Source of the DNA: Lodderomyces elongisporus
Lineage: Eukaryota > Ascomycota > Pichiomycetes > Serinales > Debaryomycetaceae
Assembly: GCF_030384665.1 (NCBI RefSeq)
Contig: NC_083677.1
Coordinates: 989,501-1,053,500 of the forward strand
DNA: 64,000 nucleotides
Direction of reading: 5' to 3'
Under the pieces are notes generated by a model. The model worked only from the letters and a program-made list of their open reading frames with translations. It had not been told where the DNA came from and searched no databases. Made by a program: the position numbers and the translations under genes. The stretch's first letter is position 1, and each line of letters begins with the position of its first letter. Positions 29,164 to 38,150 of the stretch are shown here, piece by piece.

Positions 29164-31521
29164 TTAGAACCCACCTTTCTTTTTCTTTTTCTTCTTGATC
29201 GATCTTTGGCTAGAAGCTTGTGAAGGTCGCTGAGATGACCTTTGAGATAGACCAAATTTGGACTGAGAATTTTCGTGCTTTTCCTGCAGTGATAAAGGCT
29301 GAGATTGTGTGAAATATGTGTCTTGAAAAGATTGAGAAGAATAAAGATTATGCTGGGTAACAGTTTGACTTGCCCTTAGAACGGGCACACTGTCTGTAAC
29401 CCCTGTTGATAACATCTTTCTTCGTTTAACAGGACTCTCTTGAACTTGGTCAACTGGTTCATCCCATGCATCGAGAATCAATTGTACTTGTTGGTTTGAA
29501 TTGTTTTTAGTTTCTTGAAACTCAATTTCAAGCTTAGGCTGCTCAGCATCGCGGTATTTGATTAAAGAAGTACCTAGACAAATGGCTGTCTCTGCTTTTT
29601 GAGCTTGGTGATCTGTGTCGGAATTAGTACTCGTCATTGAATGGAACAAGTCCAGGAACGATTTCGTCTCTTGTGGTCCTGCTCTAGATTTTGCACCTCG
29701 TGTTTCGAGTGCTGTGTATATGAAATTCTTGAATCTAAAAGAACGTTGTCCGTCAACAAGTCCGTCTTGTGAGCCGTTGTTGAGACTCTCTATTAATTTA
29801 TCGAAGGAAGGTAAATAGTTTATGTGGAAAGGAACTGATTTCAACTGGTAAAATATGGAAGAGTATGTGCCATGAGACGAGGTAGACGGTAGTTGTTGTA
29901 TTTCAAATATCATTTTCGTTTCAATTGACTGAGTTGTACTTGCAGAAGCCTCTGCAGAATTTTGCTTTATAGACAGTGTCTTTATATTGGTGAATGTTTT
30001 CTTGAAAAGACCAATGTCTATTCGAGAATTATCTTTTAGAATAAAAGACATTGGCGAGTTCGGCGAGCTAGTTGAGTTTGGGACTGTCTGCATTGTACTA
30101 TTATCAAAATCTTCCGAGGTAAGCAAACATGTACTCATCGTATTGTCAACCAGTGTGTGTAACAACAAAATTTCCGTTTTCTTCTCGTTGTTCCATATAC
30201 ACTTTAATTGCCTAGTCAGACGAGCCCCAATATCAATCAAATACGGATCAACTAGACTACACGGCCTTCCAGCAATTAATCCAAATGTATACACTATAAT
30301 AATAGGACTGATCTGACTAGTCAAAAATATATGAAAATTGTCGCCATTTTCCAACAATGTCATTCTTTTTGTAGGGTCGGATTCCATTAAGTAATGCTTC
30401 CATGAAAGTAATCTTTGGAAACGTTTGCGATAACTCACCCAAATTAACTCTTTTGATGTAAGGATAAAGACAAACTTTGTTGTGCTGCATATACCATGAA
30501 TTCTTGACCATGTATTTGATGTTATTAAGGTCCTAAAACTGTGTGAGCTTTTCCAATCAAATTCGTAAACATTTGTACGTGTTGAAATTAAAACTCTCTT
30601 TTTATCTTTTGGCCAACAAAGATTGATCCAGCTTGACATAGTCCCATTGGTTTCAATATTTGCCAAATCTAGCAGCACTTCAAATGTCTTTTGGAAATCA
30701 CTAAGGTCATCACTAACTTGATAGACTGTGAAAAGTCCCTTGTGATCAATTGAAGCAAATTTCCGGCAATTTCGTTTGCAAAAAGTCAAATGAGACTGTG
30801 GTGACTGCAACTTCATGTCCTGAAGAATATTGACTTTTAATTTTAAATGTTTATGACGGTGGTGACTATTCCCTTCTCTCACTTTACACAAACATAGATA
30901 AACTCGATTGGTCGTCTTCACTAGCACGAGGTTTTCCTTACCCTTTGGTTTACATTGTGATACCTCAATCTGTTCAATGTTTTCTCGAAAGTCCATATCT
31001 AATGAAAATGAATGAGTATTGTCCTCCTTGATGGTTGATATTCGCATAGTCGAGGATGTTTCGCCAGTAGCATATACTGAAGCCTTTATACTTTGACTGC
31101 TGTTTCTCAAATAAAATTGTAAAATATTGAGTGTCTCCCCAGTATTTGGTATGTAGGTCTTTTTTGTATCGAACGCTCGTGATTCCACGGATAAAGAAGA
31201 CAACATATTTCTAGGTACAAGTCCCGTCTGCAATTTCATGGATAGACTGGAATTATTTGGCAAAGCATCATATGTGCTCAATTTGGTAGTATCAATGGTG
31301 GTTTCGAGACTTCCAGCCTGCATCGAAAAAGCTCTTGCACCATATTGTTGTCTTGGAAATATAGGTGATGAGAAAGCATTTCTTGTATCACCACTGTAGT
31401 CTATTTCCTCCTTTTTTCCTCTATCATCTCCTTCGTTCTTTGTGGATTTCGCTTGGATCAATGCATTTCCGTTAACTCCATAGCTTATTCTAGTCCCGAC
31501 ACCGTCCTTCTGTGGCCACAT
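29164..31521 (-). CDS. RRN6: RNA polymerase I core-factor subunit, Rrn6-like
   Basis: A 785 aa protein opening MWPQKDGVGTRISYGVNGNALI, close to the Rrn6-family N-terminus (G-x-x-L-x-YG-x-x-G). A long middle section follows, with beta-rich, WD-like periodicity (for example KKRVLISTRTNVYEFDW and FVFILTSKELIWVSYRKR) as expected of the Rrn6 propeller. The C-terminus is Ser/Gln-rich and ends in a basic KKKKKKKGGF tail, which is the feature that most suggests Rrn6-type proteins to me. Core factor (Rrn6-Rrn7-Rrn11) recruits Pol I to the rDNA promoter. The family evolves fast, so this assignment rests on the two ends, length and propeller-like pattern. It starts at ATG 31521; a divergent promoter is shared with CWH41. 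Confidence 0.7.
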   Translation of the reverse strand: MWPQKDGVGTRISYGVNGNALIQAKSTKNEGDDRGKKEEIDYSGDTRNAFSSPIFPRQQYGARAFSMQAGSLETTIDTTKLSTYDALPNNSSLSMKLQTGLVPRNMLSSLSVESRAFDTKKTYIPNTGETLNILQFYLRNSSQSIKASVYATGETSSTMRISTIKEDNTHSFSLDMDFRENIEQIEVSQCKPKGKENLVLVKTTNRVYLCLCKVREGNSHHRHKHLKLKVNILQDMKLQSPQSHLTFCKRNCRKFASIDHKGLFTVYQVSDDLSDFQKTFEVLLDLANIETNGTMSSWINLCWPKDKKRVLISTRTNVYEFDWKSSHSFRTLITSNTWSRIHGICSTTKFVFILTSKELIWVSYRKRFQRLLSWKHYLMESDPTKRMTLLENGDNFHIFLTSQISPIIIVYTFGLIAGRPCSLVDPYLIDIGARLTRQLKCIWNNEKKTEILLLHTLVDNTMSTCLLTSEDFDNSTMQTVPNSTSSPNSPMSFILKDNSRIDIGLFKKTFTNIKTLSIKQNSAEASASTTQSIETKMIFEIQQLPSTSSHGTYSSIFYQLKSVPFHINYLPSFDKLIESLNNGSQDGLVDGQRSFRFKNFIYTALETRGAKSRAGPQETKSFLDLFHSMTSTNSDTDHQAQKAETAICLGTSLIKYRDAEQPKLEIEFQETKNNSNQQVQLILDAWDEPVDQVQESPVKRRKMLSTGVTDSVPVLRASQTVTQHNLYSSQSFQDTYFTQSQPLSLQEKHENSQSKFGLSQRSSQRPSQASSQRSIKKKKKKKGGF

Positions 31522-31930
31522 AAAGTTTTAGAAAAAGTAATTCAAATTTATATATATATATATAAAGGATTGAATGAATAAACGAATAAATGAATGAATG
31601 TATGAATGAATGAATGTATGAATTGGTAAATATAGGATTCTATGAATGTTTATGTCTGTATGTTTGGTTTTAGCTATAGGTTTCCTATTCACAGTTTTAT
31701 GTGGGAGATTGCAAAAAGAGGAGAACTACGAGATGGTGATACAAAATGAACATAAGGATTTTTTAATAAAAAAAAAAATACTATGCGAGGCTCGGGTCAA
31801 ATGATACATGGACTACGAGAGTGTGAGATTAGGGAGAAATGATAAATTCCGTGTCGATTTACACAAGTTTTTACAACCATATTCATACAAGACAACTAAT
31901 TGCGTTTTTTCATTCAATCTACTGCTTGTT
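31522..31930. other. Divergent region RRN6-like/CWH41, including the alternative CWH41 N-terminus
   Basis: A TA microsatellite (31549-31564) and GAATGAAT-type repeats (31571-31620) occupy the RRN6-like side. Toward CWH41 there is an A run (31768-31779), then two closely spaced ATGs: 31801 (a 13-codon frame ending at 31842) and 31808, in frame with CWH41. The in-frame stretch 31808-31930 would add 41 residues before the signal sequence. Confidence 0.5.
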
Positions 31931-34468
31931 ATGATGAAATGTCACATTTTTCAAATTGTTTCTGTCCTTTTTTATGTGCTATTTAGTATTGCACAGAATG
32001 TTGAATTTGACTTATTCGACCAAGATCCATTAAACCAAGACCAACTAGCAAATGATTATACAGTTCAGGCTGAAAATTCTTTGCTTTGGGGTCCTTACAG
32101 GTCAGCACTATACCTCGGTATTAGACCAAGACTACCAAGGTCTCTTTTATCTGGCTTGATGTGGTTCTCTATGGATGACTACCGGTCAATTGGTTCCATT
32201 AGGCACTTTTATGAGCAAAACGATAATATGGCCAAAGCCAATTGGGTCTCGTATGATCCGAGGTACGGAGGTACACAAGTGATTCAAGATAATGATTGTC
32301 ACACAAATATTACCATTGATTTTGTAAAAAGCAAGGATGGTTTGTCGTGGGCAGTCAAAATAAAATCAGAACCACATAAAGGATTTGAACAATCAAAGAT
32401 TTCGTTTGTTTGGTATAGTGGACTTGAAGGAGAGAAAGAAGCATCTATTGATGATTTGGGAGAAATAGAAAGAACTGGGATTTTGAAATTGGAAAATCAA
32501 AAAAATGTTCTAGGATACAAAGGCTCCGTGAAATTATCGGGAGTTTCTGAAGAGTTGGGAGCTTTTCAAGTTGAAATCAATGACGGTCCAAAGACGAATC
32601 GGCATCCACTGGGTAAATCAGATTTGCCATTGGAGTTCAGTCCTGCTCTTGCTCATCATTATAGTTTAAGAGTCCCTGATGATAATGTTTGGCAGGCGAG
32701 AGACATTTTCATGACTATGTTACAGGAATCTGTGCAATCGTTGAAAGGCACTACTGATTCTATGGAAGACATCCCACCTGAAAACTTGTACATAATTCGC
32801 GACTTGAACGATTTTGAAGGAAATTTACATTTGGTTCAAAAAGTATATCAGGGGAGCTGTGAGTTCGATGTCATTTACCACAACGAAAAGACCCCAGATA
32901 CTGAAAAGATTACTTCCAAAAATATCCATGAGAAGATAGAAGCTAATCATAATTTGTTTGATGAAAAATTCTCAGAATATTTTGAGCTACAATATCCATA
33001 TAATGGAACTCAAAACGATAGTGGAACTGCAAATTACAAAGCTTTTGCCAAGGAGATTTTGTCTGGCCTTTTGGGTGGGTTGACCTATATGTATGGTGAC
33101 CACCTCGTTGATAGAAAAACTATATTTGATGAAGATACTTTTGAATCATATGAATTGAACGGATCACCTGAGGGACCTCATCAATTGTTCACATTAGTTC
33201 CTTCGCGACCTTTTTTCCCTAGGGGATTCTACTGGGACGAGGGTTTCCATTTAATGCCCTTGAAAGAATACGACTCTGATTTGGTCTTGGATATAATTAA
33301 GTCGTGGTTTAACTTAATTGACTCTGAAGGTTGGATTGCCAGGGAGCAAATTTTGGGCCCTGAAGCAAGATCTCGAGTTCCGACCCAGTTTCAAGTGCAA
33401 AGTCCTCAGATTGTAAATCCTCCAACTTTGACATTGATGCTAACAATGTTGCTTGAGCATTTGTCTGAGGAGAGATTTGGTGATGTAATGAAACCCATCG
33501 ATATTGATCGTGATAATGAATTAAGTGATGTAACTGATTCTACAAACACCACTAAATTTGGTAGCTATATCCTTAAGCATCCAGACGTGTTGTTCAAATA
33601 CGCAGAGGAAGTTTACCCCAAGTTGAAACTGCATTTTCAAATGCTTAGGAAAACACAACAAGGTCATTTTGAAGAGTTTGACAGAAACTATGACAACAGT
33701 GAAGTTTTCCGCTGGAGAGGTAGAACAGAAACGCATTGTCTTGCAAGTGGAATCGACGACTATCCACGTGCTTCTCCAGCTGATGTGGCTGAGTTAAATG
33801 TTGACTTGATTTCATGGATTGGAATAATGGCAAAATCACTACGTCTCATGGCTGGTATCTTGAACAAATATGATGATGTCGTATACTTTCAAGATATTGA
33901 AGAAAAAATTTCAAAGAATTTGGATAAAGTGCATTGGTCAAAAAATGAAGGAATATACTGTGACGTTTCTGTGGATGAAGATGACGAAAATGTGCATGTG
34001 TGTCATAAGGGATATGTTTCTCTTCTTCCTTTTGTCACCAAACTTATTCCCAAAGATGATGTTGATAAGCTAGAAAAGGTACTCAACATTATTACCGATC
34101 CAGAAGAATTGTGGTCGCCATTTGGTATACGATCATTGTCAAAGTCAGACTCGAATTACAAAACAGGAGAGGATTATTGGAGGTCGCCAGTGTGGATCAA
34201 CATGAACTACCTCGTTTTGAAAGGTATTGAAGACTACTATTACGAAAGTCGCCAATTCATGTCTTTGGCCCTTCAAAAAAAATTTCAAGTTGCATACCAT
34301 GACTTGAGGATTAATGTAGTAGACAATGTTTATAGACAGTGGGTCAAGACAGGTTTTGTGTGGGAACAATATAATGACGAGACTGGTGATGCTAAGGGAG
34401 CCAAAAATTTCCTTGGTTGGACTTCAGCAGTATTGTTAATGATGAAAATGCCTGGAAATTTAGAATAA
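31931..34468 (+). CDS. CWH41: Processing alpha-glucosidase I (mannosyl-oligosaccharide glucosidase, GH63)
   Basis: From the ATG at 31931 the protein is 845 aa, close to S. cerevisiae Cwh41 (833 aa). It opens MMKCHIFQIVSVLFYVLFSIAQ, a good signal sequence or anchor, then SLLWGPYRSALYLGIRPR and continuous family sequence: SRPFFPRGFYWDEGFHL, GWIAREQILGPEARSRVP, TETHCLASGIDDYPRA and SPVWINMNYLVLKGIEDYYY, which carry the GH63 active-site acids. It removes the terminal alpha-1,2-glucose from Glc3Man9GlcNAc2 in the ER lumen and is needed indirectly for beta-1,6-glucan assembly. An in-frame ATG at 31808 would give 886 aa with a 41-residue cytosolic tail, also possible for a type II protein. I prefer 31931 because it matches the yeast N-terminus and avoids the overlapping ATG at 31801. 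Confidence 0.94.
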   Translation: MMKCHIFQIVSVLFYVLFSIAQNVEFDLFDQDPLNQDQLANDYTVQAENSLLWGPYRSALYLGIRPRLPRSLLSGLMWFSMDDYRSIGSIRHFYEQNDNMAKANWVSYDPRYGGTQVIQDNDCHTNITIDFVKSKDGLSWAVKIKSEPHKGFEQSKISFVWYSGLEGEKEASIDDLGEIERTGILKLENQKNVLGYKGSVKLSGVSEELGAFQVEINDGPKTNRHPLGKSDLPLEFSPALAHHYSLRVPDDNVWQARDIFMTMLQESVQSLKGTTDSMEDIPPENLYIIRDLNDFEGNLHLVQKVYQGSCEFDVIYHNEKTPDTEKITSKNIHEKIEANHNLFDEKFSEYFELQYPYNGTQNDSGTANYKAFAKEILSGLLGGLTYMYGDHLVDRKTIFDEDTFESYELNGSPEGPHQLFTLVPSRPFFPRGFYWDEGFHLMPLKEYDSDLVLDIIKSWFNLIDSEGWIAREQILGPEARSRVPTQFQVQSPQIVNPPTLTLMLTMLLEHLSEERFGDVMKPIDIDRDNELSDVTDSTNTTKFGSYILKHPDVLFKYAEEVYPKLKLHFQMLRKTQQGHFEEFDRNYDNSEVFRWRGRTETHCLASGIDDYPRASPADVAELNVDLISWIGIMAKSLRLMAGILNKYDDVVYFQDIEEKISKNLDKVHWSKNEGIYCDVSVDEDDENVHVCHKGYVSLLPFVTKLIPKDDVDKLEKVLNIITDPEELWSPFGIRSLSKSDSNYKTGEDYWRSPVWINMNYLVLKGIEDYYYESRQFMSLALQKKFQVAYHDLRINVVDNVYRQWVKTGFVWEQYNDETGDAKGAKNFLGWTSAVLLMMKMPGNLE

Positions 34469-34738
34469 TAGAGTCATAGAATGAGGGAGAAGCAAAAAAT
34501 AAAAAGACGAAAAAGAAAAAAGGAAAAAGGATAAAGGAAGAAATGAAAAAGGTTAGAAAAACAGTTTCTTTTTGTAATAAACTGATTGATAGAGGCGGCA
34601 TTATTAAATGATATATGTGATGCATTAATTCAACTGCGTATGTTTCTGTTTATATTTCTAACTATGTAATGGTTTGTTTGCTTTTGTTTTTGTCTTTTGT
34701 CTTTTTTTATTATTATTCTTTATTCTTTCTCTTTGGAA

Positions 34739-36859
34739 TCAAACTTCATTTTTCTTTGAAGGGTCTTCGTCAAATCTTAAATCCCATCCGATTTGTTCAC
34801 CCAATTTAGGCAACACCTCAGCAACAGATTGAACATCCTTATCACCTCTTCCAGAAACGTTTATAACAATATGCTGGTCCTTGGGTAATTTCTTGGCCAA
34901 CTCTACACCACCATAGATAGCATGCGAGGACTCGAGGGCTGGAATAATACCTTCCAATTGCGATAAAAGTCTAAACCCTTGCAAGGCTTGTGCATCCGTA
35001 GCAGCAATGAATTCGGCACGTCCCGTACTCTTCCAGAATGCCAACTCAGGACCAACACCTGGGTAATCCAAACCTGCAGAGACTGAGTGTGTATCGTGCA
35101 CTTGTCCATCGCTGTCTTGCAAAACATATGTTCTAACACCATGGAAAACACCAGGAATACCTGCTGTTAATGTAGCTGAGTGACGCTCAGTATCAATACC
35201 ATCACCACCAGCTTCTACACCCAACATCTTGACTTCCACATCTTTCTCAAATGGTGAGAACATACCAGTAGAGTTGGAACCACCACCTACACATGCAACC
35301 ACTGCATTTGGAAGTTTGCCATCATTGAGTTGTTTGAATTGCTCTTTGGTTTCTTGTCCAATAACACTTTGGAATGTTCTCACTAAAACAGGGTATGGAT
35401 GTGGGCCAATTGCTGAACCAACAACATAATGTGTAGTCTCCAAATTGGAAACCCAGTATCTAAAAGCCTCTGAAGTTGCATCCCTCAATGTTTGAGTACC
35501 ATTCTTGACTGGGATAACCGTGGCGCCCAAGATCTTCATTCTAAACACATTCAATGCTTGACGTCTAGTATCTTCGGCACCCATGAAAACCGTACATTCA
35601 AGTCCAAACTTGGCACAGGCTGTGGCTGTGGCAACACCGTGTTGGCCAGCACCGGTCTCGGCAATGATCTTCTTCTTACCTAAACGTTTAGCGAGCAATA
35701 CTTGGGCTAATGCATTATTAATCTTGTGGGATCCGGTATGGTTCAAATCCTCGCGCTTCAACCAAATGGTTGCACCACCTGCATGTTCAGATAATCTTTC
35801 CGCTTTGTGCAATGATGATGGACGACCAATATAGGAGTACAAGTCTCTAAACTCTTTCCAGAATTCCGGATCTGCAACTGCATCTTCAAACCCTTTTTCT
35901 AATTCCGCTAAACAAGAGTGTAATGCCTCAGGAACATATTGACCTCCAAAATCTCCAAATCTAGGGTTAAACTTGTGAGCCTCTTCCAAAATAGGTTTCG
36001 ATTCGCGTTGCTCTTTGCTGAGATCTGACCTACTATAAGTGGAAGGTGCATTAGATTTGTAATCCTGTCCCAAAATCGATTTGACATAGTTGTAAGCAGT
36101 CTCGCCTCTCTTTCCTGGTGCAGACTCACCAATCAAAGTCACAATCTTTGAGCCAATAACCACACCATCTGCAACTTTACCAACTTCCAAAAAGTGCTCT
36201 CGCGTAGAAACACCGAATCCTACTGCCAAGGGTGTTTCTGCGCCGGCAAACTTTCTCACACGTGCACATAACTCATCAATACCAGATGAGACTTTGCTTG
36301 AGGCACCAGTAGTACCCATCTTTGACACAACGTAGATAAATGAATCAGCAATTTGTCCCAAAACTTTCAACCTTTCATCAGTTGTAGCGGGTGCGACCAA
36401 GGGGACATATGACAACCCATATTTGGCACACGATGATCTGAATTTAACTGCTTCCTCTGGTGGCAAGTCCACAATAATAAAACCATTGGCACCAGCTTTT
36501 TCTGCATCTTCCAAAAATTGGTTCTCTCCGTACTTCAAGATTGGATTGTAGTATCCCATTAAAATTAAAGGCACAGTGACTCCGCTTTCTCTAGCCTTTG
36601 TCACCAACTCCAAGACTTTTGGAACTGTGATTCCATTCTCCAAGGCTTTGATGTTGGCAGTTTGAATGGTTGGGCCATCGGCTATAGGGTCTGAAAATGG
36701 TACACCAAGCTCAATTATATCTGTTCCGGCATCTTGCATCCCTTTCAAAATAGGAATTGTATCTTCAACTGTGGGGTATCCTACAGTGATAAAGTTGACA
36801 AGCGCATTGCGGCCTTCTTTTTTACACCTTGCAAAAGTTTCTCTTAAATGTTGAGACAT
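34739..36859 (-). CDS. TRP5: Bifunctional tryptophan synthase
   Basis: A 706 aa fusion of alpha and beta subunits, as in all fungi (S. cerevisiae 707 aa). The alpha domain (1-270) has the catalytic pair Glu50 ([11 protein letters not shown]) and Asp61 (ADGPT). A short linker leads to the beta domain (from about 300), with the PLP lysine Lys379 in [12 protein letters not shown] and the phosphate-binding GGGSNS motif. The alpha part splits indole-glycerol phosphate and the beta part condenses indole with serine. All catalytic residues are intact. The divergent promoter carries an exact Gcn4 site, TGACTCA at 37217-37223, 358 bp upstream, as expected of general amino acid control. Convergent with CWH41 across 270 bp. 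Confidence 0.98.
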   Translation of the reverse strand: MSQHLRETFARCKKEGRNALVNFITVGYPTVEDTIPILKGMQDAGTDIIELGVPFSDPIADGPTIQTANIKALENGITVPKVLELVTKARESGVTVPLILMGYYNPILKYGENQFLEDAEKAGANGFIIVDLPPEEAVKFRSSCAKYGLSYVPLVAPATTDERLKVLGQIADSFIYVVSKMGTTGASSKVSSGIDELCARVRKFAGAETPLAVGFGVSTREHFLEVGKVADGVVIGSKIVTLIGESAPGKRGETAYNYVKSILGQDYKSNAPSTYSRSDLSKEQRESKPILEEAHKFNPRFGDFGGQYVPEALHSCLAELEKGFEDAVADPEFWKEFRDLYSYIGRPSSLHKAERLSEHAGGATIWLKREDLNHTGSHKINNALAQVLLAKRLGKKKIIAETGAGQHGVATATACAKFGLECTVFMGAEDTRRQALNVFRMKILGATVIPVKNGTQTLRDATSEAFRYWVSNLETTHYVVGSAIGPHPYPVLVRTFQSVIGQETKEQFKQLNDGKLPNAVVACVGGGSNSTGMFSPFEKDVEVKMLGVEAGGDGIDTERHSATLTAGIPGVFHGVRTYVLQDSDGQVHDTHSVSAGLDYPGVGPELAFWKSTGRAEFIAATDAQALQGFRLLSQLEGIIPALESSHAIYGGVELAKKLPKDQHIVINVSGRGDKDVQSVAEVLPKLGEQIGWDLRFDEDPSKKNEV

Positions 36860-36864
36860 CTTTC

Positions 36865-36895
<31 letters not shown>

Positions 36896-37216
36896 TTTTG
36901 TTTGTTGTGAAGAATGTTGATCAGGATTTCAAAATGTCGAATTGAAAACAAAAAAATGAATGTAGTTTAAAGATTTTTTTTCAACAATAAACGATGTATA
37001 ATGAGAAAGATGATGATGATGAAGAGTAGGAGTAGGAGGAGGAGAAGGAGAAAGAAGAAAGAAGGAGAAGAAGAGGAAGAGGAAAAAGAAGCACAGTCTA
37101 CCAGATTTTATCGTTGTTGAGTATTATTTCAAAATTACTCTTTCTCACTCTTTCTCACTCTTTCTCTCTCTCTCTGATTATGTATGTACAACAAATGTCC
37201 TTTCTGGCCACAAAAA

Positions 37217-37223
37217 TGACTCA
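37217..37223. promoter_or_regulatory. Gcn4 (AP-1-like) site TGACTCA
   Basis: An exact palindromic Gcn4 consensus 358 bp upstream of the TRP5 ATG. TRP5 is a classical general-control target, so position and gene agree. It overlaps a longer imperfect inverted repeat ending at 37243. Confidence 0.7.
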
Positions 37224-37750
37224 CCTACAACGGTTGTAGTGAGGATCAACTTCTATGCAGGAAAATTTTTCAGCTGTAGGTTTGGAGCCGGCCTATATCG
37301 TTGGGCGTGATGACATCACATGGTAGATAAAGTAAAGTCAAGAGGAGAAGAGTGGGAAGGTACGGGAAAGAGAACCAGTGAGGCTGGATTTTGGTTCAGG
37401 GGAAGAAAAGAAATTGGTCTACAACTACATACGCTTGGCACAGATGATCTGTACATATGTTTTTTTTAAAATATGAGTGATTGTTATCTCTTGTATAAGT
37501 TGTTCCTTGATTTGTGCTTCAATACGAAGATGTTGCCTCATCGAAGGAGGGGAGGGGGGGCTCTAATTGATTGATTCGTTTTATTCACCATCAATGTTGA
37601 CATTCACTTATCTTAAACTGGACCAGATCTCACCCCATCTGGACTTGATTGGTCCAATTTGGTCTGGCTGAGCCTCAATCACGCCTGATTTAATTACATT
37701 GATCTGCTTTTCCTTCTTTTCTTTTCCTCGATTGTAGCTTATATAGATAA

Positions 37751-37794
37751 ATAAAGGGAAAATAAAGGGAAAATAAAGGGAAAGTAAGGGGAAA
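37751..37794. repeat. 11 bp minisatellite (ATAAAGGGAAA), about four copies
   Basis: Three perfect units and one diverged unit (GTAAGGGGAAA), about 360 bp upstream of the Csc1-like gene. Confidence 0.85.
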
Positions 37795-38150
37795 AAAGAA
37801 TGTAAGGGAAAAGAACGTTTTCCAAAAATCGTCAAATCACTCATCTGTAATCATTAAAAATTGAATTCCTTTGCTCGGTTTATTTGAATATTACACAAAA
37901 GTGGATTCACAATACCAGGGAGAGGGAAAAATGGCTGCAAATATATAACAAAAATGTCAAGAGTAAAATGAATACGGTGAGATGCGATAAAACATAATGC
38001 TTGTTAAATAAAAAAAGGGCAAAGCGCCCAACAAGATTATCCAAAGCCATTACATACTCATTCTTAACTAAATCACCAAACTTCTTATTGTTGTTGTTGC
38101 TCCTTTCTAAATATATATATATATATATCATATATCATACTCACATTATT

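Larger units (their letters stand above)
36860..38150. other. Divergent intergenic region TRP5/Csc1-like, 1.3 kb
   Basis: From the TRP5 side: a T/G-rich leader (36862-36902), a GAGGAG/GAAGAA purine tract (37018-37095), a CTTTCTCACT repeat (37138-37175), the palindrome and Gcn4 cluster (37217-37319), an (ATAAAGGGAAA)n array (37751-37794) and a TA run (38109-38128) just before the channel gene. Short open frames here are low-complexity and I do not support any as a gene. Confidence 0.6.

Noticed and set aside
28893..29255. 120-codon minus-strand frame overlapping the RRN6-like 3' end
   Set aside because: It overlaps the RRN6-like coding end in another frame and continues into TA microsatellite; no protein features.
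37608..38131. Two minus-strand frames (74-78 codons) in the TRP5/Csc1-like gap
   Set aside because: They arise from the ATAAAGGGAAA array and TA-rich sequence; no conserved features.
38001..38150. 50-residue extension of the Csc1-like protein
   Set aside because: It starts at TTG and includes a TA-repeat translation (YIYIYII); the ATG at 38151 is the natural start.
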